Under the pieces are notes generated by a model. It was not told where the DNA came from, did not search any database, and saw only the letters and a list, made by a program, of their open reading frames with translations. DNA of 64,000 bases from Salvia splendens. Taxonomy: Eukaryota > Streptophyta > Magnoliopsida > Lamiales > Lamiaceae. Where the stretch lies: positions 12,819,901-12,883,900 of the forward strand of contig NC_056042.1 in assembly GCF_004379255.2 (NCBI RefSeq), written 5' to 3'. This document shows positions 11,323-21,904 of the stretch, piece after piece (the first letter of the stretch is position 1; the number at the start of each line of letters is the position of its first letter). A program made the translations under genes and the position numbers.

Positions 11323-12526
11323 GTAGAACTAGAGATCAAATATTAGTCATTGGATCTAATTTTTGATGGATGAGATGAGATATTGTACAAATAATTTCCG
11401 TCATTCATCCTAAGAGCAATTTACTTCATACCATGGACTATTTAATCATAATACATTATTATAAGTTATTTTCATTTCTCGGGTCAAGTTATTTGATTAT
11501 AAGATGAAGCAATGTAATTATAAGATGGAGAAATTATATCATAAGATGAAGTTATTTATTTTGGACTGTTCAAATTATGGCTCATTTTAACCGAAATGTT
11601 TCCATTTCTCGTGTGAAGTTATTTCATTATAAGATGAAGTACAATGATTATAAGATGAAGTGATTGAACGAAGGTAGTGTAGCAGCGGCGGTGGTGGCAC
11701 ACTACATCGGGGCCGAGTTGCAGGTGAAATTCAACCCGAGACTGACCTCGGGTCAGTGCCTGAACAACAACGCTGTACCGCGAGTAGGGAGAGCCGAGGT
11801 GCGGCGTTAGGAGCCGAGTTATGGCGGTTACCGACACCGGATGTCACGAATCAAGGGTGGCTATAAGTTGCTGAGAGGGGAGATTGATGAAGAGGATTTT
11901 TCGGATGGCTACGGTTCGAAATTGGAGATGGGGATGAAAGTGAACAAGTTTGAGCAAGAGCAGATAGTGAGTGAGAGGGGGAATGACGGGTGGCATGCCG
12001 CCACTCGTCAGCGAAGGCAGAGGCACTGGAGAGAGATGCAGTGAGCGAGATGTAGAAGATGGAGGAGGGAGGTTTTAACCGAAATGTTTCCGTTTCTCGG
12101 GTGAAGTTATTTCATTATAAGATGAAGTACAGTTATTATAAGATGAAGTGATTGAACGACGACAGTGTAGCAGCGGCAGCTGTGGCACACTACATTGGTT
12201 CATTTTGAGCGAGAGCAGATAGTGAGAGAGAGAGAGAGGGGCCAGACGTGAGTGAGAGGGGGAATGACCGGTGGCCTGCCGCCACTCGCCGGTGAAGGCA
12301 CAGTGAGCGAGAGGTAGGAGATGGAGGAGGAAGGTAGAACAATTTTTGGGGTGAATCACGTATAGAAATAACCAATCTTGTATGTTGATTTCCATTAATA
12401 CCCTTAAAAGCAATTATTTTGTGAATAAAATAATGAAATTATGGTAAATTATATTTGATCACAAGATTATATCAGTCAAGATCAGATTATAAAAATGGGT
12501 GTACAGGATTTGTTCTCTAGTTCGAC
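11323..12526. mobile_element. Unclassified element with terminal inverted repeats
   Basis: GTAGAACTAGAGATCAAAT at 11323-11341 is matched by the complement of 12508-12526, 17 of 19 bases. The inside holds a long imperfect direct duplication and many copies of TTATAAGATGAAGT. ORFs inside are short and look like chance frames. No transposase is seen and no clear target duplication was found. It may be a non-autonomous hAT, MULE or similar element; the superfamily is undecided. Confidence 0.5.
11581..12335 (+). repeat. Imperfect direct duplication inside the element
   Basis: The block 11586-11707 (AACCGAAATGTTTCC ... GGCACACTACATCGG) recurs at 12076-12199. Downstream of each copy a second shared block appears (GAGCA/CGAGAGCAGATAGTGAG ... 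GATGGAGGAGG), at about 11950-12069 and 12210-12334. The second copy is shortened in between. Differences between copies are scattered, so the duplication is not recent. Confidence 0.75.
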
Positions 12527-13050
12527 ATTTAAAATTGGTTCGACATTAAATACAATCATTTAAGGACATGTTTTACAATTATGCATGTATAGGAGTAATT
12601 TATTTGGCAATATGTGACACATGTTTATGATGGACATTTTATTTTATTTCTCCCTCCCTTTTATCGTATCTATTTAATGATATAACTTTAAAATTTTGTA
12701 ATTTCATTAGCTTTATACATTTAGTGTATTGTCCACCTATTAAAATAATGATGTAACAAAAGAATAATGACGGATTTACATCAAACTAATCTTTATAAAT
12801 TTGAGTTTATATAATTTAATAAATAATTAGCTATATGAAGTATTGAAAAATTGTCATATATAAATAAAATATAAACCATCAGATTTAGAACATATTGTCA
12901 AAAACAATTATTTTGTAATTAAATTGTAATTTCAATATTGATAAACTTGTTTTCTTAGCCACTTTTTATTTACGTGATTCTTTTATAAAAGTATAGAGTT
13001 TTTAGCACAATTCACTATAGCATGCAATAAATTAAAATTTGATATATGAT

Positions 13051-13249
13051 ACTCCATCCGTCTCACAATAAGAGTCACATTTGGTGTGGACACGAGTTTT
13101 AATGGGTTGCAAAAGTTAGTGGGATATGGAGTCCACTTTTTTATATTAGCTTTATAATAGAATGTGAGTTAAGTGAGTTAATGGAATGTGAGACCTACTT
13201 ACCATTTATGGTAAGTGAAATGTGATTCTTATTGTGGAACATAGAGGAG
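13051..13249. mobile_element. Stowaway MITE
   Basis: The left end ACTCCATCCGTCTCACAATA and the complement of the right end, ACTCCTCTATGTTCCACAAT, give the typical Stowaway inverted repeat bordered by TA. About 200 bp, no ORF. Confidence 0.75.
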
Positions 13250-13350
13250 TAACACTTTTTAAATTGTTTCCTAAATTTAACAATTTTTTTAATTCAAAAG
13301 TACTTTACTGAATTTTTTTAATAATTTTTGTTATTAGGATTTTTATAATA

Positions 13351-13610
13351 TACTCCATCCGTCCTATAAAAGTATGTACTCTTTTTTTTGTCTGTCTCAC
13401 AAGAGTATGCGTATGCACTCTTTCCTTTTTAGTCTGTCTCGCAAGAATATACACTTTCTGATTTTAGAAACTCTTTTCTACCTAATCAGGTGGGACTTAT
13501 TCTCCAATAATACTTTAATTATCTCTCTACCAAATGTATATTAAAACCCGTGTCTAACAAAAAATGCGTACATTATCTTCGTCCCTTAAAAACAGAAACA
13601 AATTTTATTT
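13351..13610. mobile_element. Stowaway MITE fragment
   Basis: The left end TACTCCATCCGTCCTATAAA is a classic Stowaway terminus, followed by two internal copies of a GTCTGTCTC(A/G)CAAGA motif. The right terminus (around CTTCGTCCCTTAAAAAC) is poorly matched, so the far border is a guess. Confidence 0.45.
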
Positions 13611-13792
13611 TGTAACATCCCTTAATAAAAGCCTTCTAAACTTTCTATTTTAGGATGTGGATCTCAGAATCCATTGATTCACTATTTATTAGCACTAAAT
13701 ATACTTGCAAGTATACAAGGTAGATCTAGTATAACTAAATGTCAATATCAGGGTATCGAACACAAGGAACAAGATTGGAACTGACTATTATA

Positions 13793-14046
13793 TACTCTCC
13801 CCGTTCCATAGAAATAGAGTCATTTTGTCATTTTGGTACGTTCCATAGTAATAGAGTCATTTCCCTTTTTAATAAAAGTCAACACATTTCTCCACACCTA
13901 CTTTACTCTCTTACTTTATTCTCTCTTCATCTCTCTACCTTTTTCATTTTCCACTTTATTCTCTCTTTACTTAACCCACCTAACACAATTTTCTTAATCT
14001 TCGTGCCAAAAAGAAACACCTCCATTACTATGGAACGGAGAGAGTA
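13793..14046. mobile_element. Stowaway MITE
   Basis: The left end CTCTCCCCGTTCCATAGAAA and the complement of the right end (ACTCTCTCCGTTCCATAGTA) are inverted repeats next to TA. The inside repeats the terminal motif once (GTTCCATAGTAATAGAGTCA). It sits inside an older sequence resembling the end of a Ty3 LTR (CTTGCAAGTATACAAGG upstream). Confidence 0.75.
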
Positions 14047-14344
14047 CTAAGCATCATATACTATTTAGAGACACCAGAGGTGTTTGGGTTGATTAATTAA
14101 ACTAGACATAAATAAATAAATAAATAACAAAAAAAACATTAAAACAAATACTACAAAGCAGGCTAAGGAATGCAGAGTTTTAGGTTCTACAATCACAAGC
14201 TAATATCGACTTCCTTGAATTACAGTCTCTAAAGTTATTAAGCTATCATAGATGTAAAACCATATCATCTCTCGAAACACACAATTTGTAGATTGTTACC
14301 TAGAACCTAAGTCTCATTCCTAGAACTGAGGCAACAACTCCTAA

Positions 14345-15892
14345 GAGCATCCGCAATGGGGCGGACGATAGGCCGCCCGATGCCTCGGGCGCGCCCTGTA
14401 GATCGTCCGTCCACTGTGGGCGACGCGGACGATGCAACGCGTTTTTATTTTTTTTATTTTTATTTTTTAATTCCAAAAATTTTATTTATATAAATACCCC
14501 CTACCCCGCCTTCATTTGTAACCTTTCCATTCACTTTTCCACACTCAAATTACACTATAAAATGGATTTTGGTGAATACCCAAGTCCAAATAGTCCGATG
14601 TTTAGGGGTGGTGCACGTTGGCCGGGTACAGACCTTGACGAATATCGGCCGTTCGACTCCAACACGCAGTATAATCCCGAATTAAGTACGGATTTGTATG
14701 GTCTGTCTGACATGGAGCCGTCTCCAACTTCCCCCGCTGCCCCTTCCCGTCGCGCCGCCGCCGCCGCCGCCCCCACCAGAAAGAAGCGGAACCGACACCG
14801 GGCGTACAAGGTGCCACCTCCTGAAACGAATGAAGAGTACGCCCCCGGGAGGACGGACTACCAACCGGATGAAACCCTCGTCGTGGCAAGGTGTTGGGTG
14901 GATATTTCGGAGGACCCGATATTCGCGAACAACCAAAAGCAGGTTGCGTACTGGGAGCGCATCGTCGAGCGCTACAATGAGGCGAAGCCGCCGAGCGCGT
15001 ATAAGCGCCATAGGGAGTAGCTCCTCAAGCACTGGGATCAGGTGAAGAAGCAAGTCACCCTGTTCTCGGCGGAGTACGAGTAGTGCTCGAGGGAGCAGGG
15101 AAGCGGCGAGAGCTTGAGCAATGTGCGCGATAGAGCGCTGCTATCGTACCAGTCAATATACGACGACTTCAATCATTTTAACATCTAGGCGCTCTTGAAG
15201 GACAAGCAGAAGTTCCAGGGCGGGATTCTGCCATCGGCTGCGCCAAAGAGGACGAGGACCACCGAAGCCGGTGCTTACACAAGCAGTGAAAGCGGCGCAT
15301 ATCCGATGGACCTCAACCAGACGATGTACGGGGAGGAGGAGAGTTCCGGCACATCGGTGTCTTCCCGACGTCCCATTGGTGTCAAGGCTGCGAAGAACAA
15401 GGGGAAGGCGAATGTGACATCCTCCTCGCAAGCCGCGGCCGCCCCCCATCACCGATCCCGACCCCGGCGGCACTTGCCTACGCGGAGTTGGCAGCGGTTG
15501 CCAACCGGAGGACGTTGTTGGACACGCACAACGCCCTCATGCAATGTCAGGACCCGGCCAAAGCCGAATACCTCCAGGGATGATCGATGAGCTGCGCCGC
15601 AAGTTGGGGCTTTCGTAGAGTAGTCAACTTTTTTTTCATTTCTAACTCGTGTAAACCTTTTTTTTAATCAATGTAGGATTTTTCGTTTTTAATTAATCGT
15701 GGTATATTTTAATTATTTTGCATTGGCATATTTAAAAATATTTAAATTAATTAACAAAACAATAGTGAAATCTACAGGGCGGCTTATAGGGCGCCCCACT
15801 GCAGGTGGAATGGTAGGAGGATAAAATGCTGACATGGCGGTGCATAGGGTGGGCTCTAGGGCGTCCCTTAGGGCGCCCCACTGCTAATGCTC
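14345..15892 (+). mobile_element. PIF/Harbinger element, Myb-like ORF only
   Basis: The left end GAGCATCCGCAATGGGGCGG is matched by the complement of the right end, GAGCATTAGCAGTGGGGCGC. It is flanked by TAA at 14342-14344 and 15893-15895. It has a GC-rich interior with a broken ORF1 and no transposase. The MITE at 60339-60921 is a short relative with the same ends and a similar right-hand 120 bp. Confidence 0.87.
14562..15590 (+). pseudogene. Harbinger ORF1, Myb/trihelix-like, multiple stops
   Basis: The ATG at 14562 opens MDFGEYPSPNSP. A Pro/Ala-rich, basic stretch (RRAAAAAAPTRKKRNRHR) is followed by the Myb/SANT-like region (ETLVVARCWVDISEDPIFANNQKQVAYWERIVERY). In-frame TAGs at 15018-15020, 15081-15083 and 15186-15188 interrupt the domain (HRE*LLKHW, YE*CSREQG, FNI*ALLKDKQKFQGG). 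All three sit where I would expect Trp (TGG). A frameshift near 15440 garbles the C-terminus. If whole it would be the accessory DNA-binding partner of a Harbinger transposase; this copy is dead. Confidence 0.8.
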
Positions 15893-15895
15893 TAA

Positions 15896-17870
15896 AAGCT
15901 CACATGACAATTTGCTTCATTCAAAGGCTCAAACCTCTCGATTTTATTGGCAAAGACGTCAATTTCTCCTATTTCAAATTAATCTACTCATCTCTTGATT
16001 TTTGTAGTAAAATCCACATGCATTCATAAGATGACCGATCAAACAAATGTATAAGCACAATAGAAATTGAAATAACTATAAGAGCTAACATGGAAAATCA
16101 ATTAAACAAATATCTTATAATCATAGCATGTTTACCAAGAAATTCCACAAAAGATGTTTACAGTATATACAAGTAAAAACAACAAAAGTACTAGACATGA
16201 AGTAAAACAAAACAAAACCCAAGGTTGAATTATGCAGTCTTCAGTCTTCTTTTGCTTGGATCTGTAGAGTTCTGCTCATATGGAAGATGGATGAATTATA
16301 TGTGGAATATGTGATGGAAGAAGTATAGAGAGCTAGAGGATTTGAGACTGTGAGATGAATAATATGAATTAGGTTATGGGGTATAGATTGGCTTGAAAAA
16401 AATTTAGAGTTGGTAAAAAGTGTACTCCAAGTAATGGGAAAGATGGTAATTTCGAGTCCATCAATTAATAGGAGAGATTTTTTTTCACAGGGCAACAATT
16501 CCTTTCCTTCCTCGAATTTCCGCCTAATTTTTGCCAGCTATTGACTGCACTGTGTGACGTTCGTAGTATGACCATAATTTTATCCACAAAACTCTGATTT
16601 AGATGTTCAAGGCACCGAAGCGAAGCTCATTAGAAGACAAAGAAAATGATATGTGGTAGGCACTGATAAGACTTCAAACTCGCTGGAATAATAGGCTCGA
16701 ACTGAGGCTGCTGCACCTTGGATTTTTTTACCTTTTTCTATCTTTTCTCATTTATCAACAAACACATCAAAATACCACAATGTATAACAATGCAATTTAA
16801 GAACATAATTTGCATGATTGACATTTAAAACGAGTTAAATCTAAGACTTAAAAGCATGCAAAACCCGTGTCAAAGTGAAAATTGAAATAAGAAACACGGA
16901 TTTTAAGATCTTGACAAGGATACAAATCAAATCAAACAAAGCTTATTAGTGCACTTTTATTACTACCTCATTAATCACCTTGAAGTAGATGCGCTCTCAA
17001 GTGTTTAGAAGTGTGTTTATCACTCAATCTCAAAGTGTTTGGGGTAAAGAATATATATACTCTCAGATCATGCAACATGCAAAGTTTACCAAAGGCTTTC
17101 TCAAAATCCAATCTCTCATATACTTTTTGTGAATAAAATAAAAAATCTAAAAGGTCTTTCTTTTAGATTGTAATGTAGGCTCTTTGGTAAGGGGAGGTAA
17201 TATGGCTAAAAAGTGACTAAACCCAACATAACAAAAGTGATCAATTTCTACTACATTAATCTTAACGCCCGACCAACAATTCAAATCTCAATAAATTTTA
17301 GACTTCGTGAAGATTTCTTCTAACTTCCAAATTCCTTAATTTTTTTCTTTTCATTTTTTTTCTTTACTTTCTTTCTCTCTTTTTTTTAATACATTCTCTC
17401 TCTTTTTTATGCACAACAAATTATCTAATACAAACCACAGATGTCTATGCAATTTTCACATTTAAACATACTACTTTTCTTTCTACCTTATCTCTCGAAC
17501 TCTTTTCAAAAAATATAAACTAACTTTCCCCAAGAGTGTATAGATATTCCCCCTTTATTTAGTTTCCAAAGAAAAAGTCTTCAATGGTTTTATTTGTTTT
17601 CTTTATTTTTATTTTCACATTAGGTTTTGTTTGCTCAATTCTTTCCTCTAACATTTATTTTGAATTGAATGTTTCTTTATGTTTTGCTATGTTTTGTGTT
17701 GTTTATGTAGAAGCACATTGGAGCTTATGAGGGAGAACACCTACTATCGAACATACACCCACCCTCCCGCCCATATGCAATGGACATCATGCGAAGTTTG
17801 GGGCAGTTTTCTTTCCCTTTACTTTTTATGTTCTTTTTGCTTGCATTGAGGACAATGAAGCATTCAAGTT
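15896..17870. other. Gene-free stretch
   Basis: AT-rich with no convincing ORF, tRNA or complete transposon. A TGATAAGACT at 16664 and the CTTGCAAGTATACAAGG text near 13703 resemble plant Ty3 LTR sequence. The stretch may therefore be the decayed body of an old Ty3 element into which the Harbinger and Stowaway copies inserted. That is inference only. Confidence 0.3.
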
Positions 17871-19100
17871 TTGGAGGAGGGGGGAGGTTGTTTGAGTTTG
17901 AATGATTTTATGCATGATGCATGCTTTTGGGTGTTTTTTATGCTAAAGGTGTTTTGAATCAATGTAATGGACGGATGCATGCTTTATCTTCGGCTTTTTG
18001 GTAGGGAAATCTTGCTTGATTTTACTTGATCTTTGAAGTTTAGGATGTTTGAAATTTGTGAATTGATTTATTTGAAAGAGCATTTTGTGACTACAACCGT
18101 TTTCTTGAGTTACAGGAGAGTATGAAAGCCATATGTCGTGGAAATTATCTTGGATCAATTTGTTTTATTGAATTGCGTGCTTGCATTCATATGTGTCAAT
18201 GATAGGGGACAATAAGGCACTAGGATGAACTCCATGGCCAAATATTCACATTTCTAGTCCAACAAATGATCCTCAACAAAATCACCCGATCTGGCACTAG
18301 CCCATTAGGCGTTGGAGATACAGAAAGAATTCGCCCGGTCGGGCGATTAGGCCATCCTTCCGTCTGGTCGGGCTCTATCCCGTAAAGCAAGAGAGTTCCA
18401 GAGGAAAAATGCTCGGTCGCATTGTTTCGCCCATCGGGCGTCCTGACGCTGCAACTGCCGAGAATCAGTTTTCAAATAGGAGTTGGGGCAGTTTTTGGGA
18501 GTCATTCAGACATTCTCATACGAAAAATAGAGGGGAAAAAGAGAGAAAGAAGGGAGGAAGAAGAGAAGGAAGAAATTCCGGCCAACATTCCGACGGACCA
18601 TCTCCGAATCTCCATTCCACTCAGTGAGAACATTCTTCCTGTGATTTTCATTGTGATTTTTACCATGTGTTTAGGCTAAACTCTCAATGTTGCTCCAAGT
18701 TGTGATTTAGGCTTGTTTGAATCTACACCTTTGAATTCATGATTTGATATCGTTGATGTGTTTAATGTTGGAATTTATCACTTTAGAGACCTCTATCGTT
18801 ATAGATGTTTAATCCTTGTTTCGTCTCTTTAACATAAACTTGGATGGACTAATCAATTGATGTGTTGTTAAATTTGAATTGTTCAGAGGATAATTTGACA
18901 ACGGATTATGTAAGTTCTTATAGTAGATGATCTTTTATTCCCGCGCTTCTGCATGAAGTTATTATCTTTGAAAATTATTTCATGAAGTTATACGTTGCAA
19001 ACATGTTCAGTGCACACGATTAGGTTGATGAATTAATCCTAAAATATGTCTTTTGATGTAGGTGTAGAATGATTCAAGTCTAATGAGCAACTTGGAGTGA
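17871..19100 (+). repeat. Possible remnant of a Tat-type Ty3 3' end
   Basis: A GCATTGAGGACAATG motif at 17843-17857 and a polypurine tract at 17872-17887 (GGAGGAGGGGGGAGG) resemble the 3' end of the internal region in plant Ty3/Tat elements. They are followed by about 1.2 kb with CGCCCGGTCGGGCG-like text at 18331-18345, typical of such LTRs. No partner LTR is in the window, so borders are unknown. Confidence 0.4.
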
Positions 19101-19185
19101 CATGCTTTTCCGTTTGAGAAATCCTCTGTTTGTCTTAATTTTGTCCAACATCTTTTCAAAACCGAAAATCAAACCTTTTCAGTTC

Positions 19186-19229
19186 AGGCTCTCTACCTTC
19201 GCGATTGAGGCTCTCTACCTTCGCGATTG
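19186..19229 (+). repeat. 22-bp tandem duplication
   Basis: AGGCTCTCTACCTTCGCGATTG occurs twice head to tail with no mismatch. It lies in gene-free DNA downstream of the transporter gene's 3' end. Confidence 0.9.
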
Positions 19230-19880
19230 AGGCTTTCCTCGTTCAAATTTCCATCACTCTTCTCTCTGGCACAATTCACCTCCTTTGCTGTTATTTGATA
19301 GAGTAGTAATTATGTTTTGACTATTTTTATTGTAATGTGGATTTCCAGTTACTGTTATATGATTGATGAGCTCTAGCAAATGCAGCTGAAGCAACCGTGT
19401 TAAATAGGTGAGCTCTCTTGTCTCATTTCTAAAATGTGTGTAGATCACTGCAGCAAAAAAATCAGATAAAGACACTTTTTAATGTTATTAAGGATGCTAA
19501 TTGGTGTTCTAATTATACCACCAATACTTCATAAAATGTCCGTATTGTTAGTGTCCCAACTAAAATTAGGGGACATAAATTCAAGCGTTGTAAAAAGCAG
19601 AAGGTTAAGATAATTTGCCTCTACTACACAGCAGGATGATAAACTTGCACCTGCAATTGATTGTAGAAAAAGTGCTAAAAACAATGGCTACATATGAGTT
19701 GCACGTGAACACAAAATTCTCCAAATCAATGGCAAATAAATCAAGAGATGGAAGTTAAAAAAGTTTGTTACATTTCATGATCAACCAGATATTGCTGTGA
19801 CAAATATACAAACTATATTGGTGCTCCTTCGTTAGAAGATTTGACATGTTTCGTCTCCGATTCTCGTATGCGTGCAAACA

Positions 19881-21481
19881 CTACAAACCCAATAGCTTCG
19901 AGAGTCTATCCGAAAGGTTGGCTATCACGAATCCTGCAAACACCTGCACCGTAAAGATGTTCCGAATAGAGGTCATGCAACGGATCTTGACCTATCAGAC
20001 AGTCCGACACAAGTTTTTGTATAATACCTGGATTGAGCCAAGAATGTAGATGGCCGAATAAGATCTCCCGTGAATCATCATGTCGGCCACCATGGCGAGT
20101 GGAATGGTGAGGGACATGCCCAGGGTGGCCACGAGTGGCGTTGTCCAGACGACACACAATGCCCTAAACACGACCAGAGCAAAATTATGAGACTGTACGA
20201 GGTCTGTGTTGAGAAGAAAAAAAAGCAGTAGTTTCTCGTACCAAAAATAGTCCGAAAGAACGCTCCCAACAAGCCCGTTAGCAATCACAATTTCATCCAT
20301 CTTAGCTGAATGAGGAATGGTAAATTTGGGTTCTATGCCTAAAGCTGTTAACGGCCATACTGCAACCAATGCGGATTTAGAGTCGATTACAAAACGAGAA
20401 ACACATAGAGCATGCCCTAATGACTTACCAAGCCACCAAAGAGCCACGAGTGTGAATAGGCCAATATAGCCGAACAGCTTCTGCACGTCAACCCTCTCTC
20501 CTTCCTCGCCAGAAAACTTCTTTAGCAGCACTGAAGCACAATATTAAGTATCACGGAAATAAGTAACGTGGCCTTAAGTTGTACCATAATCGAGTGAGAA
20601 AAGCAAGTTACCAGTGAATAAACCATAAGTCATAGCTGATAGAAGCCCAAATACATCCCCGGAAAGAGAGCGCTTGCTACTTCTTTAACAGAAACAAAAA
20701 GTTTGAACCATCAGTCCTGAAATATACATTACAATTGCACTGAGGAATAACATGAAACTGAAGACATGCGAGATTCAAGAAAACAGGGGGAGACACTCAC
20801 GAAGACATATTTAGCTCCGACTCATCAGCAGCCCAAGTTTTTCCTAGGGTTGTCATGACGACGCCACCAATGCTAACAAACACAGCAACTACCTTGGCAA
20901 AATTTAAGGTATCTTGGCCCAAGAACGCCCCAAAGAAGAGAGTAAACAGCCCTGAGGTGGAGGATAAAACGGTAGTACTTGCAACACTCGTCCGTGCAAG
21001 AGCAGCATTTGAGAAATACTGGAAAAGATGAGCAAATTTGACAATTTCCTGAAAACTAACTCAAGTAATACACATTGAACTAAGGTACCTCAGTGATGAA
21101 CCAAAGAGGGGCGAGGTAGAATCCATAAGTAGCAATTTCTTTAGCTGTGATCTCTTTCTCGGGTTTGATACTACTTTTAGAATCATCTACAGAAACCAAG
21201 GGCTTCCCCTCATCATGTTCAGAGAGGTCTACCTCACTGTCTTTCCTGTTGATGTGTCCTTGAATTTCGATTTCAAAGATTTTCTGTGCGGAGCCAAGAC
21301 CGGGGAAAACGTCGTCACCCTTTCTGCTAGCCCGTTTCTTGAGGATATTACACAACCAGTCTTTGAGGAATGCTATAGGTATATAAATCACCATTAAAGA
21401 AGCTCCAAGGTATGTCACAGCAACCCAAATAATGACAACGGTAGCAATCAAAATCAGACCACCTCTATATCTCCACCCCAT
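19881..21481 (-). CDS. SLC35F/EamA-type membrane transporter
   Basis: Seven exons can be joined with GT..AG introns and one open frame of 365 residues: 21089-21481, 20801-21018, 20612-20679, 20429-20530, 20242-20359, 20028-20163 and 19881-19943 (stop TAG). I chose MGWRYRGG at 21481; an in-frame ATG lies five codons upstream (21496). The product is a multi-span membrane protein of the drug/metabolite transporter superfamily ([20 protein letters not shown], then [57 protein letters not shown]). Plant members are labelled SLC35F5-like or EamA-like; the substrate is not established. Compared with the family as I remember it, about 17 residues are missing after IIWV in the first membrane region, where SAEVTQ..YKQPF-like text is expected. 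Likely ortholog of the Arabidopsis gene near At4g32140. Confidence 0.87.
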
Positions 21482-21904
21482 CACAAATTCAAGCAAAGCC
21501 CAGATTCCAAAATTTGATCTTGACCAAGATAAGCAAACAAGATCTGAACTTTCTCACTCCCAAAACTGCAGAATCTTGCAAGAATGCCACCGACCGACAA
21601 AAGGAACAACCAACTCAAAACAATGTAAATAGAAACCTTAATCACTAGGTAATTTGTTAGTTAGGTTGGAACACATCAAAGCAACAGCAATTATTAAGCT
21701 GTAGATTGATGGAGAAGGGCAGTAACAAAATTCAGCGAAAAAAGTTCAAGAAAGCCGCTTGGGAATGGAGATGGGGGAAATTTTTTAGGTTACACAATCA
21801 TATACAAAATCTGCAGTTAATTCTTTTAAAAATTGCATTGACTGCGAAATTATTGGTTTACTAGAAAGGAAAGTTTTTTCCTTTGCCTTCACGTGTTAAT
21901 TACA

